A stretch of DNA of 64,000 nt from Nyssa sinensis (taxonomy: Eukaryota > Streptophyta > Magnoliopsida > Cornales > Nyssaceae): NCBI GenBank assembly GCA_008638375.1, contig CM018032.1, positions 3,477,001 through 3,541,000 on the forward strand, given 5' to 3'. This document shows positions 13,980 to 24,232 of this stretch, piece after piece (within the stretch, counting starts at the first letter, position 1; each line of letters starts with the position of its first letter). The notes below the pieces were generated by a model. That model made no database searches. It was not told where the DNA came from and saw only the letters and a program-made list of their open reading frames with translations. Made by a program: the position numbers and the translations under genes.

Positions 13980-14095
13980 TTGTAATAGGTGTTACATGTG
14001 GTAAGATCAAGTGTAATGGATATTCAATTTTATGCTGTAATGGATTTTAATTTTTATGATGTAATGGAATTTACTTTTAAACTTTTGTTTTAGAT

Positions 14096-15562
14096 ATGGT
14101 TGGACCAGGATCACGTAGACGCGCAGCCCCGGTGGACCCATCGACCCCTTCCCTTTCCACTGGAGGATCGACTGATCCTGACATTGATGGTATGGATAGT
14201 TCCATTTTGTATTAATGCTTATATAAATATGGTACTAATTGTTTCTATTTTATTGTTTCTAAAGCTTCGGCCACCACCAGTGCTAGACGAGGGCGTGGTA
14301 GGTCGAAGAATCAGAGTTTGCAGACACAGATGGAGGCAGCAGGGGGTGCGCGACTCCGGATTGAGATACCCGAGGGCTTGCTGAAGCCCGTTGGTGGGTG
14401 GGCACAGCAGTTCATTACAGAGGTCGGCATCATTTCCCGACTACGCGCCCCACTCCATATTACTGACTGGAGTCAGGTCACTCAAGAGGATCTACACGCT
14501 ATTCATGCGCAGATCCTGGTATGTCTTTTATTATTGTGTTGAACTAAATTTTAACATTTCTAATGCCATAATGTTTTGACAATGACATGCTTTACAGGAG
14601 AAGTTTGACGTCGATCTCCACCTACCTCACGTAGCGAGGGCTGTGGATCGTTACCTGGGAGTCCGTTTCAGGGACTATCGACACCGTCTGCACATGCACT
14701 ACGAGGCGGAGGTGGCAGCCAGTAGAGAGCCCCGTGACAGACCCTACAGGGGGGTGACGGTAGAGGATTGGATGTTACTGTGCGACCGGTTCGCAAGTGA
14801 TACATTCCAGGTAAAAATTGTTCAAATTACTTTTGTTGTCTGGTTTAAATCAGTATCATTTATACTGACCTTCTTTCTTTTGGCCAAGTGTAGGAACTAA
14901 GTAGGAAGAATAGCGAGAGTAGAAGCAAGCAGAAGGTGACCCACTGTGGTGGATCACGTTCTTTTGTACAGTATAGGCATGATATGGTAAGTTATATCAA
15001 GTTCTTATTGTATAATCTATTCATGAAATCACTCTTCATAAGCTACTATTTATTTGCTCCAGCGAGACCAGGACACCGGTGCACCACCCAGCCCCATTGA
15101 TTTGTGGCACAGGACGCACTACAACCCCAATAAGGGTTGGGCTGGGCCTGAAGCACAGCGGCTTTATGTAAGTTTTTATGTAACTTGCTACAGTATTACT
15201 AATTTAATATTAATCTAAAGTTATAAAAGTAGTAACATGTATTTATGTTTTTATAGGAGGAGATGGTCCGGCTGCGTGATCAGCCGACACCAGAGGGTCA
15301 GGATCCGCCGACCGATGACCAGATACGGGAGACTGTTCTGGGCAAGAGGCGTGGCTATGTGCGTGGCTTAGGGACTGGGATGGCGCCGACGACATCGTCC
15401 TTTGAGAGTGATGCTAGGGCACACTCAGCTACGGCGGCAGTTCAACAAGAGAATGTAATGCTGCGCCAGAGACTAGATAGCCTCGAGGAGCGATATGCCG
15501 AGATACAGACTCTTTTGCAAACGATGATAAGCCAACAGCGTGACTCTTCACAACCTTGGTAA
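14096..15562 (+). CDS. TNPA-like protein, Transposase_24 (Ptta/En/Spm) family, six exons, 354 aa
   Basis: Predicted exons are 14096-14189, 14265-14518, 14598-14810, 14894-14986, 15063-15167 and 15257-15562. All junctions are GT-AG and the frame holds to the stop. The N-terminus is basic (SARRGRGRSKNQ near residue 40). The middle holds family hallmarks: VTHCGGSRSFVQYRHDM, then DLWHRTHYNPNKGW. The C-terminus (about 315-350) is a predicted coiled coil (ENVMLRQRLDSLEERYAEIQ). En/Spm TNPA binds subterminal repeats and brings the ends together; the GCGTCGC arrays are the obvious target here. The unspliced frame stops at TAA 15560-15562, but GTAAGT at 15559 is a strong donor. Splicing to the acceptor at 18838 would form TGA at the junction, giving a protein one residue shorter. 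Confidence 0.85.
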
Positions 15563-18500
15563 GTTTTTAAAATTATATACTTTTGTGGATTTATTATTTA
15601 TAGAAAATGCACCGAAGTCACATCACATACCTCAAAAATGATAAAATAGACTTGCACGAACTTACGGAACTCGGTTCCGATGCCCGGTTTGAAACTTATG
15701 CAAGTTTCAGCCTCAAAAAGGCCCATTTGGGGGTTTTGACAGACCAAAATGCCGGATATCGGCCTAATTGCACCGAAACCAACTCACACACCTCACAAAT
15801 GATAAAATAGACTTGCACGAACTTACGACACTCGGTTCCGATGCCCGGTTTGAAACTTACGCAAGTTTCAGCCTCAAAAAGGCCCATTTGGGGGTTTTGA
15901 CAGACCAAAATGCCGGATATCGGCCTAACTACACCGAAACCACCTCACACATCTCAAAAATGATAAAATAGAGTTGCACGAACTTACGGAACTCGGTTCC
16001 GATGCCCGGTTTGAAACTTATGCAAGTTTCAGCCTAAAAAATGCCCATTTGGGGGTTTTGACAGACCAAAATGCCGGATATCGGCCTAACTGCACCGAAA
16101 CCACCTCACACACCTCACAAATGATAAAATAGAGTTGCACGAACTTACAGAACTCGGTTCCGATGCCCGGTTTGAAACTTATGCAAGTTTCAGCCTCAAA
16201 AAGGCCCATTTGGGGGTTGTGACAGACCAAAATGCCGGATATCGGCCTAACTGCACCGAAACCACCTCACACACCTCAAAAATGATAAAATAGACTTGTA
16301 CTAACTTCCGACACTCGGTTCCGATGCCCGGTTTGAAACTTATGCAAGTTTCAGCCTCAAAAAGGCCCATTTGGGGGTTTTGATAGACCAAAATGCCGGA
16401 TATCGGCCTAATTTCACTGAAACCACCTCACACACCTCACAAATGATAAAATAGACTTGCACGAACTTCCGACACTCGGTTCCGATGCCCGGTTTGAAAC
16501 TTATGCAAGTTTCAGCCTCAAAAAGGCCCATTTTGGGGTTTTGACAGACCAAAATGTCGGATATCGGCCTAATTGCACTGAAACCACCTCACACACCTCA
16601 CAAATGATAAAATAGACTTGCACGAACTTACGGAACTCGGTTCCGATGCCCGGTTTGAAACTTATGCAAGTTTCAGCCTAAAAAATGCCCATTTTGGGGT
16701 TTTGACAGACCAAAATGCCGGATATCGGCCTAACTGCACTGAAACCACCTCACACACCTCAAAAATGATAAAATAGACTTGCACGAACTTACGACACTCG
16801 GTTCCGATGCCTGGTTTGAAACTTATGCAAGTTTCAGCCTCAAAAAGGCCCATTTGGGGGTTTTGACAGACCAAAATACTGGATATCGGCCTAACTGCAC
16901 CGAAACCACCTCACAAACCTCAAAAATGATAAAATAGACTTGCACGAACTTCCGACACTCGGTTCCGATGCCCGGTTTGAAACTTATGCAAGTTTCAGCC
17001 TCAAAAAGGCCCATTTGGGGGTTTTGACAGACCAAAATGCCGGATATCGGCCTAATTGTACCGAAACCACCTCACACACCTCACAAATGATAAAATAGAC
17101 TTGCACGAACTTACGACACTCGGTTCCGATGCCCGGTTTGAAACTTACGCAAGTTTCAGCCTCAAAAAGGCCCATTTGGGGGTTTTGACAGACCAAAATG
17201 CCGGATATCGGCCTAACTACACCGAAACCACCTCACACACCTCACAAATGATAAAATAGAGTTGCACGAACTTACGGAACTCGGTTCCGATGCCCGGTTT
17301 GAAACTTATGCAAGTTTCAGCCTAAAAAATGCCCATTTGGGGGTTTTGACAGACCAAAATGCCGGATATCGGCCTAACTGCACCGAAACCACCTCACACA
17401 CCTCACAAATGATAAAATAGAGTTGCACAAACTTACGGAACTCGGTTCCGATGCCCGGTTTGAAACTTATGCAAGTTTCAGCCTCAAAAAGGCCCATTTG
17501 GGGGTTTTGACAGACCAAAATGTCGGATATCGGCCTAACTGCACCGAAACCACCTCACACACCTCAAAAATGATAAAATAGACTTGTACTAACTTCCGAC
17601 ACTCGGTTCCGATGCCCGGTTTGAAACTTATGCAAGTTTCAGCCTCAAAAAGGCCCATTTGGGGGTTTTGATAGACCAAAATGCCGGATATCGGCCTAAT
17701 TTCACCGAAACCACCTCACACACCTCACAAATGATAAAATAGACTTGCACGAACTTCCGACACTCGGTTCCGATGCCCGGTTTGAAACTTATGCAAGTTT
17801 CAGCCTCAAAAAGGCCCATTTTGGGGTTTTGACTGACCAAAATGTCGGATATCGGCCTAATTGCACTGAAACCACCTCACACACCTCACAAATGATAAAA
17901 TAGACTTGCATGAACTTACGGAACTCGGTTCCGATGCCCGGTTTGAAACTTATGCAAGTTTCAGCCTAAAAAATGCCCATTTTGGGGTTTTGACAGACCA
18001 AAATGCCGGATATCGGCCTAACTGCACCGAAACCACCTCACACACCTCAAAAATGATAAAATAGACTTGCACGAACTTACGACACTCGGTTCCGATGCCT
18101 GGTTTGAAACTTATGCAAGTTTCAGCCTCAAAAAGGCCCATTTGGGGGTTTTGACAGACCAAAATACTGGATATCGGCCTAACTGCACCGAAACCACCTC
18201 ACACACCTCACAAATGATAAAATAGACTTGCACGAACTTCCGACACTCGGTTCCGATGCCCGGTTTGAAACTTATGCAAGTTTCAGCCTCAAAAAGGCCC
18301 ATTTGGGGGTTTTGACAGACCAAAATGCCGGATATCGGCCTAATTGCACCGAAACCACCTCACACACCTCAAAAATGATAAAATAGACTTGCACGAACTT
18401 ACGACACTCGGTTCCGATGCCCGGTTTGAAACTTATGCAAGTTTCAGCCTCAAAAACTCCCATTTTGGGGTTTTGACAGACCAAAATGCCGCATATCGGC

Positions 18501-18838
18501 CTAACTGCACCAAAACGACCTCACACACATCACAAATGATAAAATAGACTTGCACGAACTTACGACACTCGGTTCCGATACCCGGTTTGAAAGTTATGCA
18601 AGTTTCAGCCTCAAAAAGACCCATTTTGGGGTTTTGACAGACCAAAATGCCGCATATCGGCGTAACTGCATCGAAACCACCTCACACACCTCACAAATGA
18701 TAAAATAGACTTATGCTACTTTATGTCGTTCTTATTATTTATGCATGCAAAAAACAAAAAAACAAAAAACTATTCACATTCTATGTTCATATATATTTAA
18801 TAATTGTTCTAATATATGTCGTTTGATCTTTATTTCAG
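15559..18838 (+). other. Putative terminal intron of the TNPA-like gene holding the satellite array
   Basis: The donor is CTTG|GTAAGT at 15559. A good acceptor with an upstream pyrimidine-rich run (TTTATTTCAG) ends at 18838. The exon before ends with TG and the next begins with A, so splicing creates TGA. The whole 161-bp array and about 120 bp after it lie inside. The splice is predicted from sequence only. Confidence 0.5.
15607..18715. repeat. 161-bp satellite-like tandem array (about 19.3 units) with an 8-unit higher-order repeat
   Basis: Units repeat every 161 bp with only scattered substitutions. Each contains GAAACTTATGCAAGTTTC (inverted arms GAAACTT/AAGTTTC around ATGC) and GCCGGATATCGGC (near-palindromic around GATATC). 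Unit-specific variants recur exactly 1288 bp (8 x 161) apart: AAACTTACGC near 15853 and 17141, a GTACTAACTTCC variant near 16298 and 17586, and AAAATACTGG near 16873 and 18161. About eight units were therefore duplicated as a block (roughly 15.8-17.07 kb and 17.07-18.2 kb). The last two units are the most diverged and share a private GCCGCATATCGG variant. Overlapping ~70-codon frames recur on both strands, but 161 is not a multiple of 3 and they stop within each unit, so coding is unlikely. Confidence 0.97.
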
Positions 18839-19164
18839 ATTGATCGGAGATTATTGTCGCGACGCTGTCTTTATGTTTTGCATCAAAACTTGTTATTTTT
18901 ATTTTTTATTTTCATGGACATCTGTAGTAACATTTTGGACACAATTTTTAATTTTTTCTATTTAGTGATGAATGGTACATTTACAATTGTACATAATTAG
19001 TTTAATATATATATATATATATGAATGTATTTTTCTGTTTCAAAATATTGATCATTTCAGAATGCTTGGATTTTATTGTATATCAGGATGGATGATTGAT
19101 ACAGGTTTAAACATGAAGAAAAATATATTAAAACAAAGCAGATAGTGTTGGAAAAAAAAAAAAA
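18839..19164 (+). other. 3' untranslated region and non-coding tail of the CACTA element
   Basis: AT-rich sequence after the predicted last splice acceptor, with a short (TA)n tract at about 19006-19022 and an A-run just before the subterminal block. It is probably 3' UTR of the TNPA-like transcript. I could not fix a polyadenylation site. Confidence 0.45.
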
Positions 19165-19598
19165 AAAACACTTTTAGCGACGCACACCATAGCGTCGCTA
19201 AAAGGCTGAATTTAATTTAAAATCGCAAAAAATCACTTTTAGCGACGCCCCTGTGCGTCGCTAAAAGTCATTATTGGCGACGCACGCACTGAGCGTCGCT
19301 AATAATCACTTTTAGCGACGCACAGGGGGCGTCGCTAAAAGTGATTTTTTGCGACGCTCAAAACGTTCTTGGGTAGTATTGGCGACGCATGGATCCAATT
19401 ATTAGCGACGCTCCTTGGGCGTCTCTAATATTCACTTTTAGCGACGCCAACAGTTTATGCGTCGCTAATAGTATTAGCGACGCCACTTTTTGTGACGCCT
19501 TAGCGACGCACGTATGTGCGTCGCTAAAGACCTTTAGCGACGCTCATTTGGACTATTAGCGACGCTCATGAGCGTCGCTAATAGTCCATTTTGTTGTT

Positions 19599-19601
<3 letters not shown>
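19165..19601. promoter_or_regulatory. 3' subterminal repeat block and terminal inverted repeat of the CACTA element
   Basis: More than a dozen copies of the TTAGCGACGC/GCGTCGCTAA motif occur, mostly as facing pairs. Examples are CTTTTAGCGACGC..GCGTCGCTAAAAG (perfect 13-bp arms, 19171-19204) and the next pair with 14-bp arms near 19235. The block ends at 19601 in GTTGTTGTG, the inverted CACAA-type terminus. It is denser than the 5' block. Confidence 0.87.
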
Positions 19602-19642
<41 letters not shown>

Positions 19643-20611
19643 AAGCCCAGTCCAGCAGCAGCTAGGAATGAGCTTAGCTGTCATAGACAAAAACCCCACA
19701 ATCAACGGATTCATGGATGACAATGTCATCAATATATACAAACAAAAAATAAAAAACTAGCCCCACGAAAAATCCACCATTAAAACCCATGAATAATCTT
19801 ACACAGCCCCATCGGTTACACACCCACCCCTGTTTTGGCGTCAAATCTCTAACATCCGTTAATGGCAAAAGTTTCATCTCTCATCGCCAAACACATATGC
19901 TCCTCTGCCAACTCCTTACAAAATTGATTTAACTCCCTCAAATCTTTATATTAAGCATTTTCCATAAAATAGCCGTTTTAATTGCCCATGATTAAACCTG
20001 CTAGAAAAGAAAGGATTTTGTGTAGGAGGCAATTGTAAGTCTTTTTGGATAACCATCTCTATTTAGTAATCAAATGGACATAGGAGTTTTCCTTCTTAGA
20101 TTAAGACTTTTATTTTATCACCCCACTGCCTTTGTTTGCTCATCTGGGCTCTTCCTCTATCTCGCCGGCAAGAACCTGTTCTAATGTTCAGGTGAAAAAA
20201 AACGCAGTGATACTTTTTCCGACCATGACCTCTGGACTGCTCCTTCTTCAATCTACTAAAAACATCCTAACAAACCCATAATTTTCAATCAAGATCTTCT
20301 TCTTTATCACCGTTACAGATCTCCAACAAAAATCCCTTTCACTCAACAAACACCTATACTAAGCATATCCCTTGCATCAACACAATTCAAAAATAATCAA
20401 AATGCTCTAGTGGTTGCAACCTATTCTAACAAGAAAACGAAAACCTTAAAGAGCAGTCAACAAAATATGTTTCATATTTCCATATTATCAAATTAGTTCT
20501 ATATATAGCACCGAAATTAAACTAATTCAAATTCAATCACATCCAATTTCCTAGCAAAATATAGATCTGTAGGACTCATACTAACCCGATTTACAAAAAA
20601 GAGGGAACTAA
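19602..20611. other. Non-genic flank with TC microsatellite
   Basis: It starts with (TC)n (19602-19634), which abuts the CACTA right end. The rest has short fragmented frames only. The minus frame near 19700-19760 contains a YIDD-like string, but no retroelement context surrounds it. No gene is supported. Confidence 0.5.
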
Positions 20612-21794
20612 GAGCGACTCTAAGGAGAGTGTTATCTGGGTGCCAACCCCATAACTGCCGAAATGGCACCTCAAATTTAAATTTTTTAACTCCAACGGAG
20701 GTGGCATCCAGGGTTGCAAAATGACAGCAATGGTTTTGGGGTGCCAATTTTTCAAACTCTAGAGAGAGAAAGAGAGAAGTTGCATTGAACCGTTCTGTTA
20801 TTTTTCATATTCTAATGTTTCAACGGAACTTCTCTCAATGGCTCTATTCAATCAAAAAATTCTATAAATACAGAGATTTTGTGAAGATCAACTTACCAAA
20901 GGCCGAAAAATCATCTGTCGTGAAAATTGTTTGTCGTGAAAATCACTATAAGTTTCTTACTCCTTGGTCCTAATTTTTGTTTCAGCCATGAATGTTGGTG
21001 ATGGCAAATCTGGAGGGGTGTAGCCGTGCTGCCAGAGGTGGTGGAAAGAACTTGCAGCAGAGGGAGGCTTGCGGCGGCAGACGGAGGCTCGCAGTGGCAA
21101 ACGGAGAAGAATGAGGCACAGAGAGATGGAAAGGGGAAGGAGGTGCAAAAGGGAAAGGGAAAGGGGAGGAGGCACATAGGGGAAGGGGAAGGGGAATGAG
21201 GCACAGGTGGGGGGGGGGGGAGAAATACAGAGAGAAATCGGTCATTTGCCTATATATATAATTGATTTTAATTTAAAATAAATGTTTTTATTTTAGTTAA
21301 TTGTTAGAATTTAAATTGAATCTTTAAATTAAATTAATTTTTGTAATTTAAATTGAATTTTTTAATTTTAGTTTATTTATTTATTTATTTATATATTTTT
21401 GTTAATTTAGGATAAATTTATTTATTTAGCTAATTTTTATACTTGAAGAATTTTTTTTCTATTTTAGTTAATTGTTATTTAGAATTTAAATTGATTTTTT
21501 AATTAAATTAATTTTTGTAATTTAAATTGAATGTTTTAATTTTAGTTTATTTATTTATTTATATATTTTTGTTAATTTATGGTGAATTTATTTATTTAGC
21601 TAATTTTTATAATTGAAGAATTTTTTTCTATTTTGGTTAATTGTTATTTAGAATTTAAAAAATATTAAAATAACACCCCTATTTTAGCACCTGTCATTGG
21701 AACATATTTATAATTTAGGAATGACATAACACTGTTCAAGGTTACAAATAGATAATTTAACATCCTAAAATGGCAACTCCCTTTTGAGTTGCTC
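20612..21794. mobile_element. Non-autonomous PIF/Harbinger-like element (1.18 kb)
   Basis: The left end is GAGCGACTCTAAGGAGAGT. The right end read inverted is GAGCAACTCAAAAGGGAGT, a 19-bp terminal inverted repeat with four mismatches. TAA flanks both sides (20609-20611 and 21795-21797), the 3-bp duplication typical of PIF/Harbinger. Inside are a purine-rich stretch (about 21060-21240, with a G-run near 21209) and AT-rich sequence with an internal duplicated segment (about 21250-21650). There is no transposase coding. The G/A-rich part gives long Pro/Ser frames on the minus strand that I consider spurious. Confidence 0.65.
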
Positions 21795-21797
21795 TAA

Positions 21798-21922
21798 CAA
21801 CTTGGAAATCTCTATTGTTTCACCGCCAATCAAACCAAAAAAAAAACCCACCCACCTACATCGTTTTCGTATAAATTTTCTCAAAACAATCGTTTCTTAT
21901 ATTAGTAAACAAAACACTTGAA

Positions 21923-21964
<42 letters not shown>

Positions 21965-23925
21965 TACACACACACACACACTCACACGGAGGCCATGGTA
22001 GCGAACAAAGTGGCGTTGATTGAGGTCCTCTCCCATCATTTTCATATATACACTCTTTCGCTAGAGTGATGGTCCTCTCTCATTCCTAATGGGTGACGAA
22101 GCAACGATGGAAAGGAAAGAGAATGGCATGGCAAGCGAGGCGGCCGTGGAAGCTAGCGGAATGGTATCGACGGATGCCGCAGAGATGACGGCGGTGACAA
22201 AGCAACTCTTACAACTTTCATCTTCGGATTGTAGAGATAGGAAATAAGGCCGAAAAAAACCAAATAAATGGCCCAAATAAGATTAGGTCGAGAGGTCATA
22301 AGGACAAAGTTGAAGTAAAGATACTACCAAAATAAATCTAAACTTGTATACATATGTTGAAACAATCTTGGAGATAAAGAGATAGAAGTCTCCAAGTCTG
22401 TTCTTACGGGATAATTTAGGTCATGTAAATTGGTGGATGAGGGTGAAAGAACTACCAAGAGTGGACCGAACTATAAAATTGGTACACTCTAGCCTCTCTG
22501 GAATTTATGAGAATCTTCCACTAAGTTCTATAAGCTTCCATCATCTTCTATCATTTTCTACTAAAGTACACATGGAATGATGAGCATAATAGACGAAGAA
22601 ACCGTTAGAATTTTCTTCTATAAATAGCTATTCTACCAATAGATATGGACGATGATAAAAAAGAAGGAAGAAAAGGACTGACCATGGTGCTTCTCCATTG
22701 ATTTTCTTATCCAGATTGCTTCACTCTCTGATCTAACCATATTAGTTTGATATCCTCGTATGTCATTCTAAGCTTAATTACCACTCCCTCCAAATCTTAT
22801 TTAATTTCAACATTCACTTTCAACACAGATCATCTACAAATGGTCAAAGTACTCTTTCATCTATCTCATTGGTAATGTATTGTATTTGATCTGCGTGATT
22901 TTCAATAAAAGTTATTAAGAGAATAGAGATGCTGAAAAGTAGAGAGTCTGAAAGAAAGAGGGAAAAAATAAGAGAGAGAGTGTAGAAATTGAAGTGTAAG
23001 ACTTTTTGACTAAATAAAATATGATTAAATTAAGGGTAAATTTGTAAATCAACATTAACTCTATTTGTTAAATAAGTCTCGTATGCAGTGTAATTTTAAA
23101 AATAAGAATAATAATATTTATTATTGTCAAAATTTTTAAAAAATTAATATAATTTATCTTTAATAAAATTTTAAGGAAACAATTTGATTCTATAATAGAC
23201 AATTAGTAATTCTATTGTAGACAATTAGTAATTCTATTATCCAATAATTAAGATTTTTTAAAGAATTTTTTATAATATTAATTATTAAAAAAATTAAATA
23301 TTTGTATATTTTTCATTTATAATATATATTGATAATTATATTTATTAATTCATCACAATTGAAATAAAAAATATTATAAATAGAAAAAGTATAACATTAT
23401 AAAATAAAATGTATTTGTTTGAAAATAATATTAGGAGTTTTTTTTTTTTTTTTAAGTTGAGTATTATATGTAATTTTTGTGAAAATTTCAAACGTTATTA
23501 AAAAGTTGCACATAAAATTTTATTTTTGTATAAAAAATTATTTATATGAAAAAAAATATTTATTAGTTAATGAAAAAATGAAAAAACTTAATAATGAATA
23601 AATTTTCAATCTCTCATATCTATTAACTATAAGAGCAACTTCATTTAATGTGTCAATTTTATAATTTGGCATTAATATAAAAATTATTGTTTCAATGAGG
23701 TGCTACTTGGCTTACTAAAAAAATGATAATGTTATATTTGTCATAAAGAGTTGTCGATGCTAATTTATTATATATTTCAAGCTACTTTTTCAAACGAAAG
23801 TAAGATCCATTCTATTTTTTCTAAGAACAAAAATGGTGTTAAAAATTAATATTTTAAGATTAGAGTAGAATTATCAAAATTTGACATTTTTATATATACT
23901 AATGTCAAAATATAAATTTAACACG
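21798..23925. other. Non-genic stretch upstream of the EDRF1-like gene
   Basis: It contains a (TA)n(CA)n microsatellite at about 21930-21982 and AT-rich filler. At about 23630 TAAGAGCAACTTCATT resembles the terminus of the 20612 element, but I found no matching right end. No coding region is supported. Confidence 0.5.
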
Positions 23926-24040
23926 GATAAAATGACATTTAGCGTAAGAGATAGAGGAAAAGTTATCCCATGTAATTTAGCGTAAGAGATAAAATGACAT
24001 TTAGCGTAAGAGATAGAGGAAAAGTTATCCCATGTAATTT
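23926..24040. repeat. 62-bp direct duplication (1.85 copies) upstream of the EDRF1-like gene
   Basis: GATAAAATGACATTTAGCG through CCCATGTAATTT occurs at 23926-23978 and again at 23988-24040, with offset exactly 62 and no differences seen. It ends about 190 bp before the EDRF1-like start codon and so probably lies in its proximal promoter. Confidence 0.9.
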
Positions 24041-24232
24041 GGGACTATTGAGGACATGCACCGACCTGTACCCAAACATATCCTCTTCGTTTTAACGTCA
24101 GAATGCCCAGTCATTTCAATTAAATCATAGGAAGAGAGAAAAACACAGTAAAGCCCAATAATTGTAGGGAAATTCAACTGTAAATAGAGATTCAACGAAG
24201 CGAAATCAAAACCCTAGCCTAGAGAAAATCCC
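24041..24232 (+). promoter_or_regulatory. Proximal promoter and 5' UTR region of the EDRF1-like gene
   Basis: About 190 bp lie between the 62-bp duplication and the start codon. The last part (CTAGCCTAGAGAAAATCCC before ATGG) is likely 5' UTR. I do not see a convincing TATA box. Confidence 0.35.

Larger units (their letters stand above)
3974..19601 (+). mobile_element. Complete CACTA (En/Spm) DNA transposon, 15.6 kb
   Basis: The left end is CACTACAAAAAATTGGA at 3974. The right end, read on the minus strand from 19601, is CACAACAACAAAATGGA. The terminal inverted repeats match at about 22 of 27 positions. TCT flanks both sides (3971-3973 and 19602-19604), fitting the 3-bp target-site duplication of CACTA elements, but both flanks are TC microsatellite, so the duplication alone proves little. 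Both ends have dense GCGTCGC/GCGACGC subterminal repeats. Between them, on the plus strand, are the two genes typical of the superfamily: a TNPD/TNP2-like transposase and a TNPA-like Transposase_24 protein. A 161-bp tandem array follows. Both genes are open apart from one TAG near the end of TNPD, so the copy is young and possibly active. Unusual points are the CACAA right terminus and the internal satellite-like array. Confidence 0.93.

Noticed and set aside
15607..18645. About fifteen ~67-70-codon frames on both strands of the 161-bp array, nearly identical to one another
   Set aside because: They recur only because the DNA unit recurs. Each stops within about 1.3 units, 161 is not divisible by 3, and no codon-level constraint is visible.
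19674..19877. Minus frame with a YIDD string, like copia reverse transcriptase
   Set aside because: Neighbouring sequence does not continue as reverse transcriptase in any frame, and no LTR or other pol domain lies nearby.
20957..21245. Three overlapping Pro/Ser/Phe-rich minus frames
   Set aside because: They are produced by a purine-rich tract inside a non-autonomous transposon.
23630..23650. TAAGAGCAACTTCATT resembling a Harbinger-like end
   Set aside because: Only one terminus is present, with no inverted partner before the EDRF1 promoter.
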